Below, one piece after another: positions 1 through 10,825 of a DNA stretch of 64,000 nt. Made by a program: the position numbers and the translations under genes. The notes below the pieces were generated by a model. It did no database searches. It had not been told where the DNA came from and worked only from the letters and a program-made list of their open reading frames with translations. This DNA comes from Eudorina sp. 2006-703-Eu-15 (taxonomy: Eukaryota; Chlorophyta; Chlorophyceae; Chlamydomonadales; Volvocaceae), in the NCBI GenBank assembly GCA_003117195.1, contig BDSI01000001.1:1-64000 (forward strand), given 5' to 3'. How positions within the stretch are numbered: the stretch's first letter is position 1; each line of letters starts with the position of its first letter.

Positions 1-1120
1 GCCTTCCCCCCTTGGAGCATTCATAGCAGTTACCCGTGGATCACACCGCCTTCGCCCCTCGGAGCATTCATCGCAGTTACCCGTGGATCGCACCGCCTTC
101 CCCCCTCGGGGCCATCCGCACAGTTACCCGTGGATCGCACCGCCTTCCCCCCTTGGAGGATTCATCGCAGTTACCCGTGGATCGCACCGCCTTCCCCCCT
201 TGGAGCATTCATCGCAGTTACCCGTGGATCGCACCGCCTTCGCCCCTCGGAGCATTCATCGCAGTTACCCGTGGATCGCACCGCTTTCCCCCTTCGGGGC
301 CATCATCGCAGTTACCCGTGGATCGCACCGCCTTCGCCCCTCGGAGCATTCATCGCAGTTACCCGTGGATCGCACCGCCTTCCCCCCTTGGAGCATTCAT
401 CGCAGTTACCCGTGGATCGCACCGCCTTCCCCCCTCGGGGCCATCCGCGCCGTTGCCCGTGTATCACACCGCCTTCGCCCCTCGGAGCATTCATCGCAGT
501 TACCCGTGGATCGCACCGCCTTCCCCCCTCGGGGCCATCCGCACAGTTACCCGTGGATCGCACCGCCTTCCCCCCTTGGAGCATTCATCGCAGTTACCCG
601 TGGATCGCACCGCCTTCCCCCCTTGGAGCATTCATCGCAGTTACCCGTGGATCGCACCGCCTTCGCCCCTCGGAGCATTCATCGCAGTTACCCGTGGATC
701 GCACCGCTTTCCCCCTTCGGGGCCATCATAGCAGTTACCCGTGGATCACACCGCCTTCGCCCCTCGGAGCATTCATCGCAGTTACCCGTGGATCGCACCG
801 CCTTCCCCCCTTGGAGTATTCATCGCAGTTACCCGTGGATCGCACCGCCTTCGCCCCTCGGAGCATTCATCGCAGTTACCCGTGGATCACACCGCCTTCC
901 CCCCTCGGGGCCATCCGCGCAGTTACCCGTGGATCGCACCGCCTTCCCCCCTTGGAGCATTCATCGCAGTTACCCGTGGATCGCACCGCCTTCGCCCCTC
1001 GGAGCATTCATCGCAGTTACCCGTGGATCGCACCGCTTTCCCCCTTCGGGGCCATCATAGCAGTTACCCGTGGATCACACCGCCTTCCCCCCTCGGGGCC
1101 ATCCGCGCAGTTGCCTGTGT
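1..1120. repeat. 47-bp minisatellite array
   Basis: About 24 head-to-tail copies of a 47-bp unit; for example successive copies of CAGTTACCCGTGGATCGCAC start 47 bases apart at 121 and 168. Copies vary at a few positions (TTGGAG or TCGGGG, ATCG or ATCA), and variant types recur in blocks, as expected of unequal exchange. The array is already running at base 1, so its left end is outside the window. It keeps several frames open, but none of these reads like a protein domain. Confidence 0.95.
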
Positions 1121-2792
1121 CACAGGTCCCCGAGCCGCCAGGTTCGCATGGACTCGCATCCAACCAGTTTCCCTGTATGCCCTTGTACATGCCCTTTCGG
1201 GATGCCCTCGTAAATGTCCTTGCTCGTGTCTTTGATGTGTTATCGGAAATGCTCTTGGAGATGTGTTTGATGGTGATCTCGTAGTTGCCCCTGGGGGAAC
1301 TGCCCCTGGCGATTACTGCCCAGGAAGCGGCGCCTTCGACCTGTGTGGAGGAAGACATGCAGTGGAGGGGACATGCGCCAGGCGTAAGAAGAATACGGCA
1401 CGCGGCGATCGACCTGAAGTCATGCCATGAATCGCATCACACGAATTTGTTGCCACGCTGCGTAGACGCTATGCAGACAAGACGGGTTCCACAGGGTATC
1501 GCGTGTGGGTCGCGATCCGGTTCGCTTTCAAGCAAATTGCATTGCTAAATCTCGTGTTGCCAAACCCTACGTGCTTGCCAACAGCAAACTCGAGGGGACT
1601 TTGTTCTGACGGGTTTTGATGCATCGTTGCGTGGTGGACTTCGCAATCAAGGCCACGCTCCGTAAATTATGATACATATGTCTGATATATCATCTTGTGC
1701 TTATCATGAACGCCCACAATACATAAACCAGCTCCCACCTTGCGAAGTCCGTTGCGCGATCCTTGTCACCAGCGGTCGGATCTCAAGAAGGCATCATGGA
1801 CGCCCTGCAGCATATATCGAGAGCAACGTGCTAAGTAAAAAGATGTGTAAGCCGCTATGGAACTGCTGCACCGACGGTGAGTAATTGCGGCCAAAACGGC
1901 CGAGCTTCGCACGCAGAAGGCTCTGGACAGGCCACCTACCTTAATTAGAAAAACGTCGTTCAGCTTGCGAGACGCCGCCAGGGGCTTGGGGTATCCCATA
2001 AACTATCGTTTAGGTTTTAGAGAGCAGTCAGAAGGCACCGGGCGAAGTTCAGTAGCTATGATAATGTGTTCCAATATGTGTTTATGAGGCAAACAGTATT
2101 GGGCGAAAGATACTGAATTATTTGTTTTGTGAACCATATTTTACAGGGGCTTCAGTATGCCGTACAGCTCAATTTGTGTAAGGTTCCACTTGATGCATAC
2201 GCGCTCATACAATACTAGGTATAATTTGTCTTGTTACTGAAGTTCAGTTTCTCCAACGGACGTAGCCAGGCGTTGTACAAACATCCGACTCTTGGATGCG
2301 CAGCTCAGTTGTGGTGTTGACAAGTGATAGTCATAAGGCTCATGAAAATTTCCTGCAAAAAGTAGTGCAGGGCTTTCATGACGCCTACTCGAGGTTAAAC
2401 CAGAGCGGGGTTCAACCACGGTGCGATAGGGCGCTACACGGTGAAATCTAGCTTGTGGCCCACAAGTGGCACAAAAGTCGCACGTTAAACACAAGTCGCA
2501 TTCAACACACGATTTTAGTTCACTTTGACCCAACTGGCTACGTCGGGCTGTCACAGCTTGGGCCTGAAGTGGGTAACAATAAAACGATAGCCAACTCTTA
2601 ACAAATGGTAAAGAAAGCAGGCGGGCAGGACATCTTCTCGGGTGCGGTGGACTGCGACGAGATGCGACCAACCCTTGGTACGACGCGCCCACGTTCCCCT
2701 CCCCGACCAGCAATTGCCATCGAGGGCGCGGAAGCCCATGGGTGGCGTACGGCAACACGGGGGTAGCGACGTACAGCCGCCAGTCAGCCACC
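1121..2792. other. No gene recognised
   Basis: Unique sequence, less GC-rich than its flanks. No open frame here shows a domain, a signal peptide or exon-like splice borders. I see nothing specific in it. Confidence 0.5.
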
Positions 2793-3106
2793 CGTCCACG
2801 GCAAGCGGCCCCGGACAGCGTGCGGTGCGTCGTGACACAGGACGTGATTCTGAACATTTGCTTCTGAACAGTTTCCTTCAATCGCGCTGTGCCATTCCCC
2901 CATCTGACAGCTGTCATGCCTGCCAAATCCCCGACACCTGTCACGACTCTTGCCCCTGAACAGTTTCCTTCAACAAACAGTTTGAAGGACAGTTTGAAGG
3001 AAACTGTTCAGGGGCAAGAGTCGTGACAGGTGTCGGGGATTTGGCAGGCATGACAGCTGTCAGATGGGGGAATGGCACAGCTGTCCGGGGCCGCTTGCGG
3101 TGGACG
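2793..3106. repeat. Large fold-back (inverted repeat) element
   Basis: Two perfect 88-bp arms, 2886-2973 and 2994-3081, are reverse complements around a 20-bp loop. Outside them is a second near-perfect arm pair, 2793-2819 and 3080-3106. The left side has an extra 66 bp (2820-2885) between its outer and inner arms, containing a further copy of the CAGTTTCCTTCAA segment. No transposase frame is present. It looks like a fold-back or MITE-type non-autonomous DNA element. Confidence 0.85.
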
Positions 3107-4965
3107 CTTCGGAGGCAAGGGTCGTGCTCTGCCGACTGCTGCCAGTAATTCTGCCGACCGCTGCCGGTAATCCAGTACGACACCGCGAGGTCGAGCGCTG
3201 CATCAGGCCAGCCGCCACGGAACCCGTCGGTTGCGCAACCCCAACCCCAGCTTGAGGGCCCTCGGCTGCAGCGGTGAGCGATGGCATCTGTGTCTTCCAT
3301 GTGCCGACGTCAGTGTTGTCACAATGTTACAAACTATACATCTTATATATGGTGTTGTGATATGACCAAATATGCGCATCTTTCTTGTCCTCGCAACACA
3401 CCACCGCAAGACATGGCGCCACATTTTGCACAATGCACAGGAGATGTAAAACCGCTGCTATGTACGACCCCCTCTACGACGGACTGCAGCACACACACAA
3501 CCGACTCCGTACCAGCATGTACGAACCATGAGCCACGGGCTCAGGGAAAGCCCCAGACATGAACATGGTGCGATGCGTACGACACGTTACGACATTACGT
3601 CAACGCGTTTCGAGAAAAAGACATACTACCATATGCGCGGTTTGCGCACTGATGGGGATGTCAGCTAGGCCATCCGCCATAATCGCTTCTCGCCGTAACG
3701 CTTCATTCCGATTGGACATGAGAGGCGCCGCAAAACAGATGTCCGCCGGACGCGGCACAGAGCGGCTGTCGGTCCCTCGACCGACCCGTGGGACGGCGCC
3801 ATTGCAAACAAAATAAGACGCGCCGACGCGCCCCCACGCGCCGCCACACCCCGGGTGGCCACCTACCGCGCTCCGAGCGGACTCGGGACCCGGCCGCCCA
3901 AGCCGGACATCGACAAAGCGAACCGCGAACCGCAAAAGAAGAAACCGGCAGTCACTGGATGTACGGCAGCATCCCACGGGACTCACGTAGGGACATGTTA
4001 GAGAAACCCCGCCGGTCAACATCCCCCTCCTCAAACTTTCACCAGGCGCCGCGGAAGTGCCCGCCTCGCCGACATCCACAGGCCCCCCTTGAGGGGCCTA
4101 GCGTATTCGGCCCCCCCCTCGGAGGGCCCGCCGCCTCTTCCATCCGTCCGCCGTCCTTTCCACGTCAGGGGAGGGGCGGGACAACCGGGACCTGAGGAGC
4201 GCGGACCGGGCCCCGGCACCCACCCGCCCCGGGACAACCCCGCAGACACGCCGACGGAACCACCGATTCGGTGCCGTACCGGCCTGCCGTACCGGAATGC
4301 TAGAACCGGGCCCGTCTATTTGCTTGGCAATGCGGGCGGGGGTGCAGCCGATTCCGGTGTCGTACCGACGTCCGGATCGAAGGGAGAAACATTATTGCTG
4401 CCCGCGTTGGGCCCCTCGGGGGCGGTGATGGTGGCGGTGGTGGTGGTGGCGGGGGCGGGGGCGGTGGCGGGAAGCGTAGCCACTCGGACCCTCATGTACA
4501 GGACATCTCCTTCCCTTCCCACGGGAGAAGGCAATGCCTCAGGAAGGCGCTCGGGCCCCTCGCCTTCACGAAGCAGTTCAGTTCAGATTCAAACGCAGTG
4601 CAGGTCAGTGAAGAGAACGGAGAGGGGTCAGGTCAGAAAAACACCGGCTGCAGCGCGTCGCTGCCTCTCAGCGGCAGGATGCGGTGTCCAGGTTGGGGCC
4701 TAATCAGGCACTGCCGTCCCGGGGGGCTGCCGCCGTGCAGCGCCCGCCGCACCGTCCCTACCGCCTGGCAAGTCGTAACGCCCACCGGCGACATCACAAA
4801 GCGAACCCTCACAAGCCAGAGCACAGCCACCGCGGGGCCAGTTGCCGCCGTCCTGCAGCCCCGACCACCCGTTGCTGTCACCCCCTCACCCTCATCCTCT
4901 TACTTGCAAGTTACGGCGTGTGTTCTTCTGCAGGCAGAACGCGTGTGCATGATATGCTACGTGCG

Positions 4966-4966
<1 letters not shown>

Positions 4967-4998
<32 letters not shown>
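4967..4998. repeat. (TG)n microsatellite
   Basis: Uninterrupted TG dinucleotide run of about 16 units. Confidence 0.95.
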
Positions 4999-4999
<1 letters not shown>

Positions 5000-6461
5000 A
5001 GTGAAGGAGTGGAGGAGTGGAGGGCCGGGGGGGCCAGGAACGCCCCCCTGGCCCCCGAGGTCCCCACACGAAGCCTTCTTTGCAGTCGTACACGCCCTAT
5101 TGCCCCCCGCCTCCCGATCGAGCCTAGAGCCTGAGGGAGAGGGAGGAATCGTCTAACCCTCAGATGCCCCAGATGCGCTTGGGCACCACCCACCGGCCTC
5201 TCGGTACGGAACCCCTCCGCCCCCGCCCGCCCGGCTCCCCACTGCCGGCGGCGGTCTTACGCGGCCCCCGCGCCTCCAACCCAAACCTTTCGGCTCGAAG
5301 CTCGGGCCCGGCAGCACAGCACCCGCGGGGGGGACCCCAGCGGGCAGCAGCTCGACCGGGCTGGGCTGAGCCGAGCTGGCCGTGCTCCCTTCTAGTGGCC
5401 ATCCCGCCACCCCCGACCCCAATCCCTCGTCCCATCCCATCCCAACCCATCAACCCCACCCCCATCCCTCGCGCCCCTGTCCACGCAGACACACTCCCCG
5501 TGCCCCGGGGGCCCAGGGCGCACCTACGGCCCCCACCCTCACGCCCCTCCCCCCTCCCGTATCCGGGGAAAAGTGCTTCTGCGTTCTTTCTGTTAGGGCT
5601 GGGTTGGCAGCCCCTGGCCAGCGTCGGGGCCACACCCACAGCATCCATCCAAAGGTTAGAGCCCAACACCCCCCGGTCAAACGGATACACTTGGTTGGCC
5701 CCATCCCCCCAAGGCGCCAATCCCAACTTTCAAGTTCGTTCGACAGCCCCGTCGGGTGCGCCGACTCGTCAAATGCGTCTTTGTGTACTTGTACTTGTGC
5801 AGGAGAAGTGGCCCTTTGTGTGCGCTTTGCGAAGGGCACGCCACCATTGCCGACGACGCCATCTGTAACCGCCCCAACCGCCGCTTTGCAGCCGATCCAC
5901 CACGGGTGATGCCTCCCGCCGCCGCTCCAACCCCAGGCATCGCGGTCCCGTTCAGCACCCCATCCCACCCCATCCCCAAATCTGTCTGGGCTGTTTCACA
6001 AAAAACCACCCCCAATCCTTCCTCCCTCAGTTCGAAGGGCCCAAGAGGACGCCCCGTCACGAGAGCCGTCAACGGCTTTAACGGAACGCGCCGGCATCCC
6101 AAAGCAAAGCAAAACCCCCACAACCCTAGATGCTCCCGACCCTTGGGACCCCACAACCCCAGCGCCGGAGCGGCTTCGCCCCACTCCTTAAAGCCCTCCC
6201 TGGCGCCCCACAAGTGTCGCAATGCAATCGGCCGCGGCCCCATGTTTTACCATCATAACAACCTTTGTGTAATGCAAAGAATGGCATATAGGTGGACGGC
6301 CCATACAGGTGGACCGGGCGACCTGCGGCAACGGCCTCCAGGGGAGGCTGCTTCGCTGACAGCAGCAGCAGGTGGTGCAGATACGGTACCCGCCCTTCAG
6401 CCCGCCGCGGTCGGACACTGACCCACGGGACACGCAACCCCGGAACGTCCCTGGAGCGCTC

Positions 6462-6522
6462 CAGCGGCAGCAGCAGCAGTAGCAGCAGCAGTAGCAGCAG
6501 CAGCAGTACCAGCAGCAGTAGC
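6462..6522. repeat. (AGC)n/(AGT)n microsatellite
   Basis: Imperfect trinucleotide run of CAG/CAGT units. It yields poly-Ser or poly-Leu in different frames, with no surrounding gene model to support coding. Confidence 0.9.
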
Positions 6523-6748
6523 CTGGACCCGCATCCCGGGGTCACGCGCGCTTCCATTCGTTGGTCACGCCCACCCCGCCGCGACCCACGGGTCAGTGGC
6601 GACCACAACCATATCGTACTACTTTGCCGCCTCACAACGGATTGCGGGCTCAAGCTCATTGAGCTTGTGCTGCCGCGGGCGGCAGCGTTTCACCCCATGG
6701 GTCAGTGTCCTGCCCAATACCACTGCCACTCCGCCTGATAATGGGAAC

Positions 6749-6865
6749 CGACCCACGGGTCGGTGTCATGAAGGACGCCTTCGCCGCGGGCTGGCGACCC
6801 ACGGCTCGGTGTCGTGACGGACGCCTTCGCCGCGGGTTGGCGACCCACGGGTCGGTATCCTGACC
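6749..6865. repeat. 46-bp tandem repeat carrying GACCCACGGGTC
   Basis: Two and a half copies of a 46-bp unit beginning CGACCCACGGGTCGG at 6749, 6795 and 6841, just downstream of the LRR gene stop codon. Related GACCCACGGG motifs recur singly near 6420 and 6588. Confidence 0.85.
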
Positions 6866-6907
6866 CAGTGGCGGCGCACGTGCCGGCCGCCCCTCCCGGC
6901 TCCCGCC

Positions 6908-9900
6908 CTACGCCGCGGCCGCCCGGCCGGTGGGGGGCGCCGGCGGCGAGTGCTTGACGATGAGGTCGGGGTGCGCCCGGGCCCTCAGCTTGGCCACCCC
7001 CGAGTCGTTGACGCGCGTGTTGCAGAGCGACAGCGCCCGCAGCCAGGAGAGGGCGGCCAGGTCCCGCAGGCAGGCGTTGCTGACCCCCGTGTGGTTCAGG
7101 GACAGCTCCTGAAGCGCCGCGGGGGAGACGAGGAGGAGGAGGAGGAGGCGGAGGAGGCGGAGGAGGGGTTTGAGATACGACGTGCGGTGGAATGAAAGTA
7201 TATGGGATGTGGGTGGCTGAGATGGATGCATGCAAGGAGAGACACCGGGAGTGCGATGAGGCACGCTGGTAAGGGGGATCAGGGGTTGGGGGGGGCCGGG
7301 GGGTGCAGAGGGAGCAGGTAGGGGTGTGGGGGTAGGGAGAAGGGGAAGAGGAGGAAGCTGGTAGGGATGTGGGCCGCTCAATTACGTTCTATTAATAGGG
7401 GTATGGACAGGAAAATACATTGTCCTGTCCCATTGGATGAGATTCATTCCGGGGGGGGAGGGGGCGCTGCCGCCGCTGCTGCTGCACCTCTCCCCCCCCC
7501 CAAACACACACAAACCCGTCTGCAAGTCCCACCGCCGCTGAGACCTCCTCCATGACAGACACACGTGAACGATCACACACACGCATACACACACACGCAC
7601 ACACACACGCATACACACACACGCACACACATATACACTCACACCCATACACACGCACGCACTGCCCCTTCCCCCCGGGGCCCCCACCTGCAAGTCCAAC
7701 AGCGCCCCCGCCAGTGACTGCACCCCGGGGTCCCCCAGCCGGGGGTTCTGGGACAGGTTGAGCGACGTGAGGGCGGACAGCCGGGCCAGGTGTACGGCAC
7801 CCAGGTCTGTACGGCAGGAGGGGTGGGAACGGGGCGCGTGGGCATATGCATCGAGGACCGTAGCAGGAGGCAAGCCATCGGCAAGTTCAGGTCAGGTCAG
7901 GTCGGGTCGGGTCGGGTCGGGGGTCAACACAAGGCAGGGCACAGGGTCGGGCCAGCTGCACAAGGCAGATTCCCGCCCTGGGCGCTGTTGTCAGAGGGCC
8001 CCTCGGGAAGGGAACGCACCAGCAGTAGTCCAGCACCCTCCAACCTCCCGCCTGGCCCCTCCAGCCGTTACCGTGGACTCCTCCCCTACGCCCTCCCCCC
8101 TTCGCTGCCCACGCCCCCTCCCCTCCCTGCCCTCCCCTCCCGCCCTCCACATTCCCTCCAGCTGGGCTGCTCCCCTCCCCCTTACGCCCTCCCCCGTCCT
8201 CCCCTCCCACCCGTGATGAGGCCGCCGCAGCACTCGAGGCTCCTCAGGTTCCTCAGCCGGCTGCTGCCCCCCAGCACCCAGGCACCCGCATCCGTGACCC
8301 GGCAGCTGAAGAGGTCCAGACCCACCAGCCCCGACAGACCCGTCAGGTGGCGCAGACCTGCGTCCGTCAGACTGCCTGAGCGGGGGAGGGGGAGGGGGGA
8401 GGTGCGTGTGGGTAGGGGAGAGGGGTGTGTAGGGGTGCGTGTAGGGGAGAGGGGTGCGGGGGTCCGAAACGACCCCCGAGGTCCGCGAGCCCTCCCCCCC
8501 CCCGGTGCGCGTCTGTCCTTATGTGGCACACTGGCGGTATCAGGTCAGGAAACCTGCACGGCTCTGTGTGGGCTTGCTTGGGGGAAGGAGCGCCCCTCCG
8601 CTCCGGGCTCCGGGCTCAGCCCCCTCTACCCCCCAACCACCCCCACCCCCTGGGCGATCCCAATCGCAGCTCCGCGGGGTCCCACACCTCGCGGCCCCAC
8701 CGGCCGGCCCCATCAGCCGGAACCCCACCGCCCAATTTCCTATACCCCACCGCCCACCCCACCGCCCACCCCACCGCCCACCGTCTCTTGCCAAACGCCC
8801 GACCGGAGACCTCGGTTCCGCAACCTCGAAACAAACCTGAATCTCCGGAACCTGCGCCTCCCAGCCGCCTGGCCCCCGCGGCCCTCTGGCCCCCGTCAGG
8901 GCCCTGCACCCGCAGCCCCCACCCCTGGCCCGCAGCCCCGTCAGGCCCCTGCACCCCGCAGCCCGTCAGGCCCTGCACCCGCAGCCCCGTCAGGCCCCTG
9001 CACCCCGCACCCCTGCACCCCGCAGCCCCGTCAGGCCCCTCCGCACCCCGCAGGCCCGTCACCCCGCAGCCCCGTCAGGCCCCTGCACCCCGCAGCACCC
9101 GCCCGTCACCCTGCACCCGCAGCCCCGTCAGGCCCCTGCACCCCGCAGCCCCGTCAGCCCCTGCACCCCGCAGCCCCGTCAGCCCCTGCACCCCGCAGCC
9201 CCGTCAGGCCCCTGCACCCGCAGCCCGTCAGGCCCCTGCACCCGCAGCCCCCCTGCACCCGCAGCCCCGTCAGCCCCTGCACCCCGCAGCCCCGTCAGGC
9301 CCTGCACCCGCAGCCCCGTCAGGCCCCTCAGCCCCGTCAGCCCCTGCCCCAGGCCCCTGCAGCCCCGTCAGCCCTCCGCAGCCCGCAGCCCCTCAGCCCG
9401 TCAGCAGCCCGCAGCCCCTCACCCCAGACCCCTGCACCCGCAGCCCCGTCAGGCCCCTGCACCCCCAGCCCCGTCAGGCCCCTGCACCCCGCAGCCCGTC
9501 AGACCCCTGTCAGGTGCCCCTGCCCCGCCCCCCAAGCCCCCTGGCCCCCCGAGCCCCCCCACTTCCGCCCCAGCCCCCCGCACTCACTTGAGTCGAGATC
9601 CAGGTGCTGCAACCCCACCAGCAGGGACAGCTTGCTGAGGCCCTCGTCAGTGACCTGACGAGGGGGACGGGGAGGGGGGCGGGGGGCGAGGCAAGGGGTC
9701 GGGGGAAGGGGAAGAGGAGATGGAGAGGGAGGGGGTCGCGATTGTGTACGGGTGGCAAGAGGTACGGCAAGAGCAGGACTGCTGCTGGGGGGAGTGCCCT
9801 CCCAAGTGGGCACAAGAGACACACGCAAACAGTACGACACGAGGTGCCGATGCCGTACCTTTGTGTACGTCAGCTTCAGGTGGGTCAACGACGTTGGAGG

Positions 9901-10781
9901 CCCCGCGACGCCTGCCGTACATCCGCCGCCGCACCCACTGACCCGACCCTGGGCCGCCACCGTGGAGAACGGCGAAGCGTTGTACGACTGTACTGCACCC
10001 GCTCCGGCGGCGCCGTCACCACCCGAGGGCGGATGATGGCCGGTATTGTCGTTTTGCTGGTTGTTATGGTGGTTGTTATGCTGGTGGTTATGGTGGTTGA
10101 ACCGGGGCTGCGCGGCTTGCGGCGGGGTCGGCGGTGGCGGCGGCGGCGCCTGCGGGTGCTGCTGTTGCGCCGTCAGCGGCACCGTGAGGGCGTCCAGTCC
10201 GCCGTCGCCGACGGAGGTCTCCGAGAGGTCCAGGGAGGCCAGTCGGGGCAGCCGCCGCAGGGACTGAGGGAAAGTGGGGGGAAGGGGTAGGTTGCCTAGG
10301 TGGGGGAGGAGGACGAAGAGGAGGAGGTGGGTTGGGGGCTGCAGGAGAGGGTCGAAGAGGCGCGCGGGGGATGGGTGGTGGGAAAGGCCGTCTTCGCCCT
10401 CCTTGCCACCCCCCTTTTACCTGTCAACCCCTTTTACCCCAAGTGCAGTGTGACTATGTTCAGCCAATGTACTACACCATCCTTCCCCCATCATCCCTCC
10501 ATCCCTCAACCCCACCCCACCCCACCCATCCAAACCCACCCACCCACCCTCACCCATTCAAACCCACCCGCCCACCCACCCTCACCCACCCACCCACCCG
10601 GCACACGGCGTCGCCGACGGAGCAGCTGTCCAGGCTGAGGTGCGTGAGGGCGGTCAGCGAGGTCAGCCCTGACAGGCCTGTCGTACTTACGGCGGTGTAC
10701 GACAACGTCAGGCTGGACAGGGCGGTGAGGGGCGCAGCCAGGAGCACCGAGATACCTGAGGGCGGTGGTGGGCGGGTGTGT

Positions 10782-10825
<44 letters not shown>

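Larger units (their letters stand above)
3107..6907. other. No gene recognised; GC-rich repeat-bearing spacer
   Basis: Several long frames are open on both strands only because of GC content and low complexity (Pro/Arg-rich or Gly-rich translations). None has a recognisable domain or a consistent exon chain. The right end is the 3' flank of the LRR gene on the minus strand. Confidence 0.45.

Noticed and set aside
7790..9658. 622-residue plus-strand frame, Pro/Ala-rich
   Set aside because: It lies across introns and exons of the minus-strand LRR gene and is kept open by the 8915-9510 minisatellite. It has no domain.
10680..10710. Possible 20-bp intron (GTAAGT...CAG) inside LRR exon 10598-10755
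   Set aside because: Too short for splicing, and reading through keeps a normal LRR unit.
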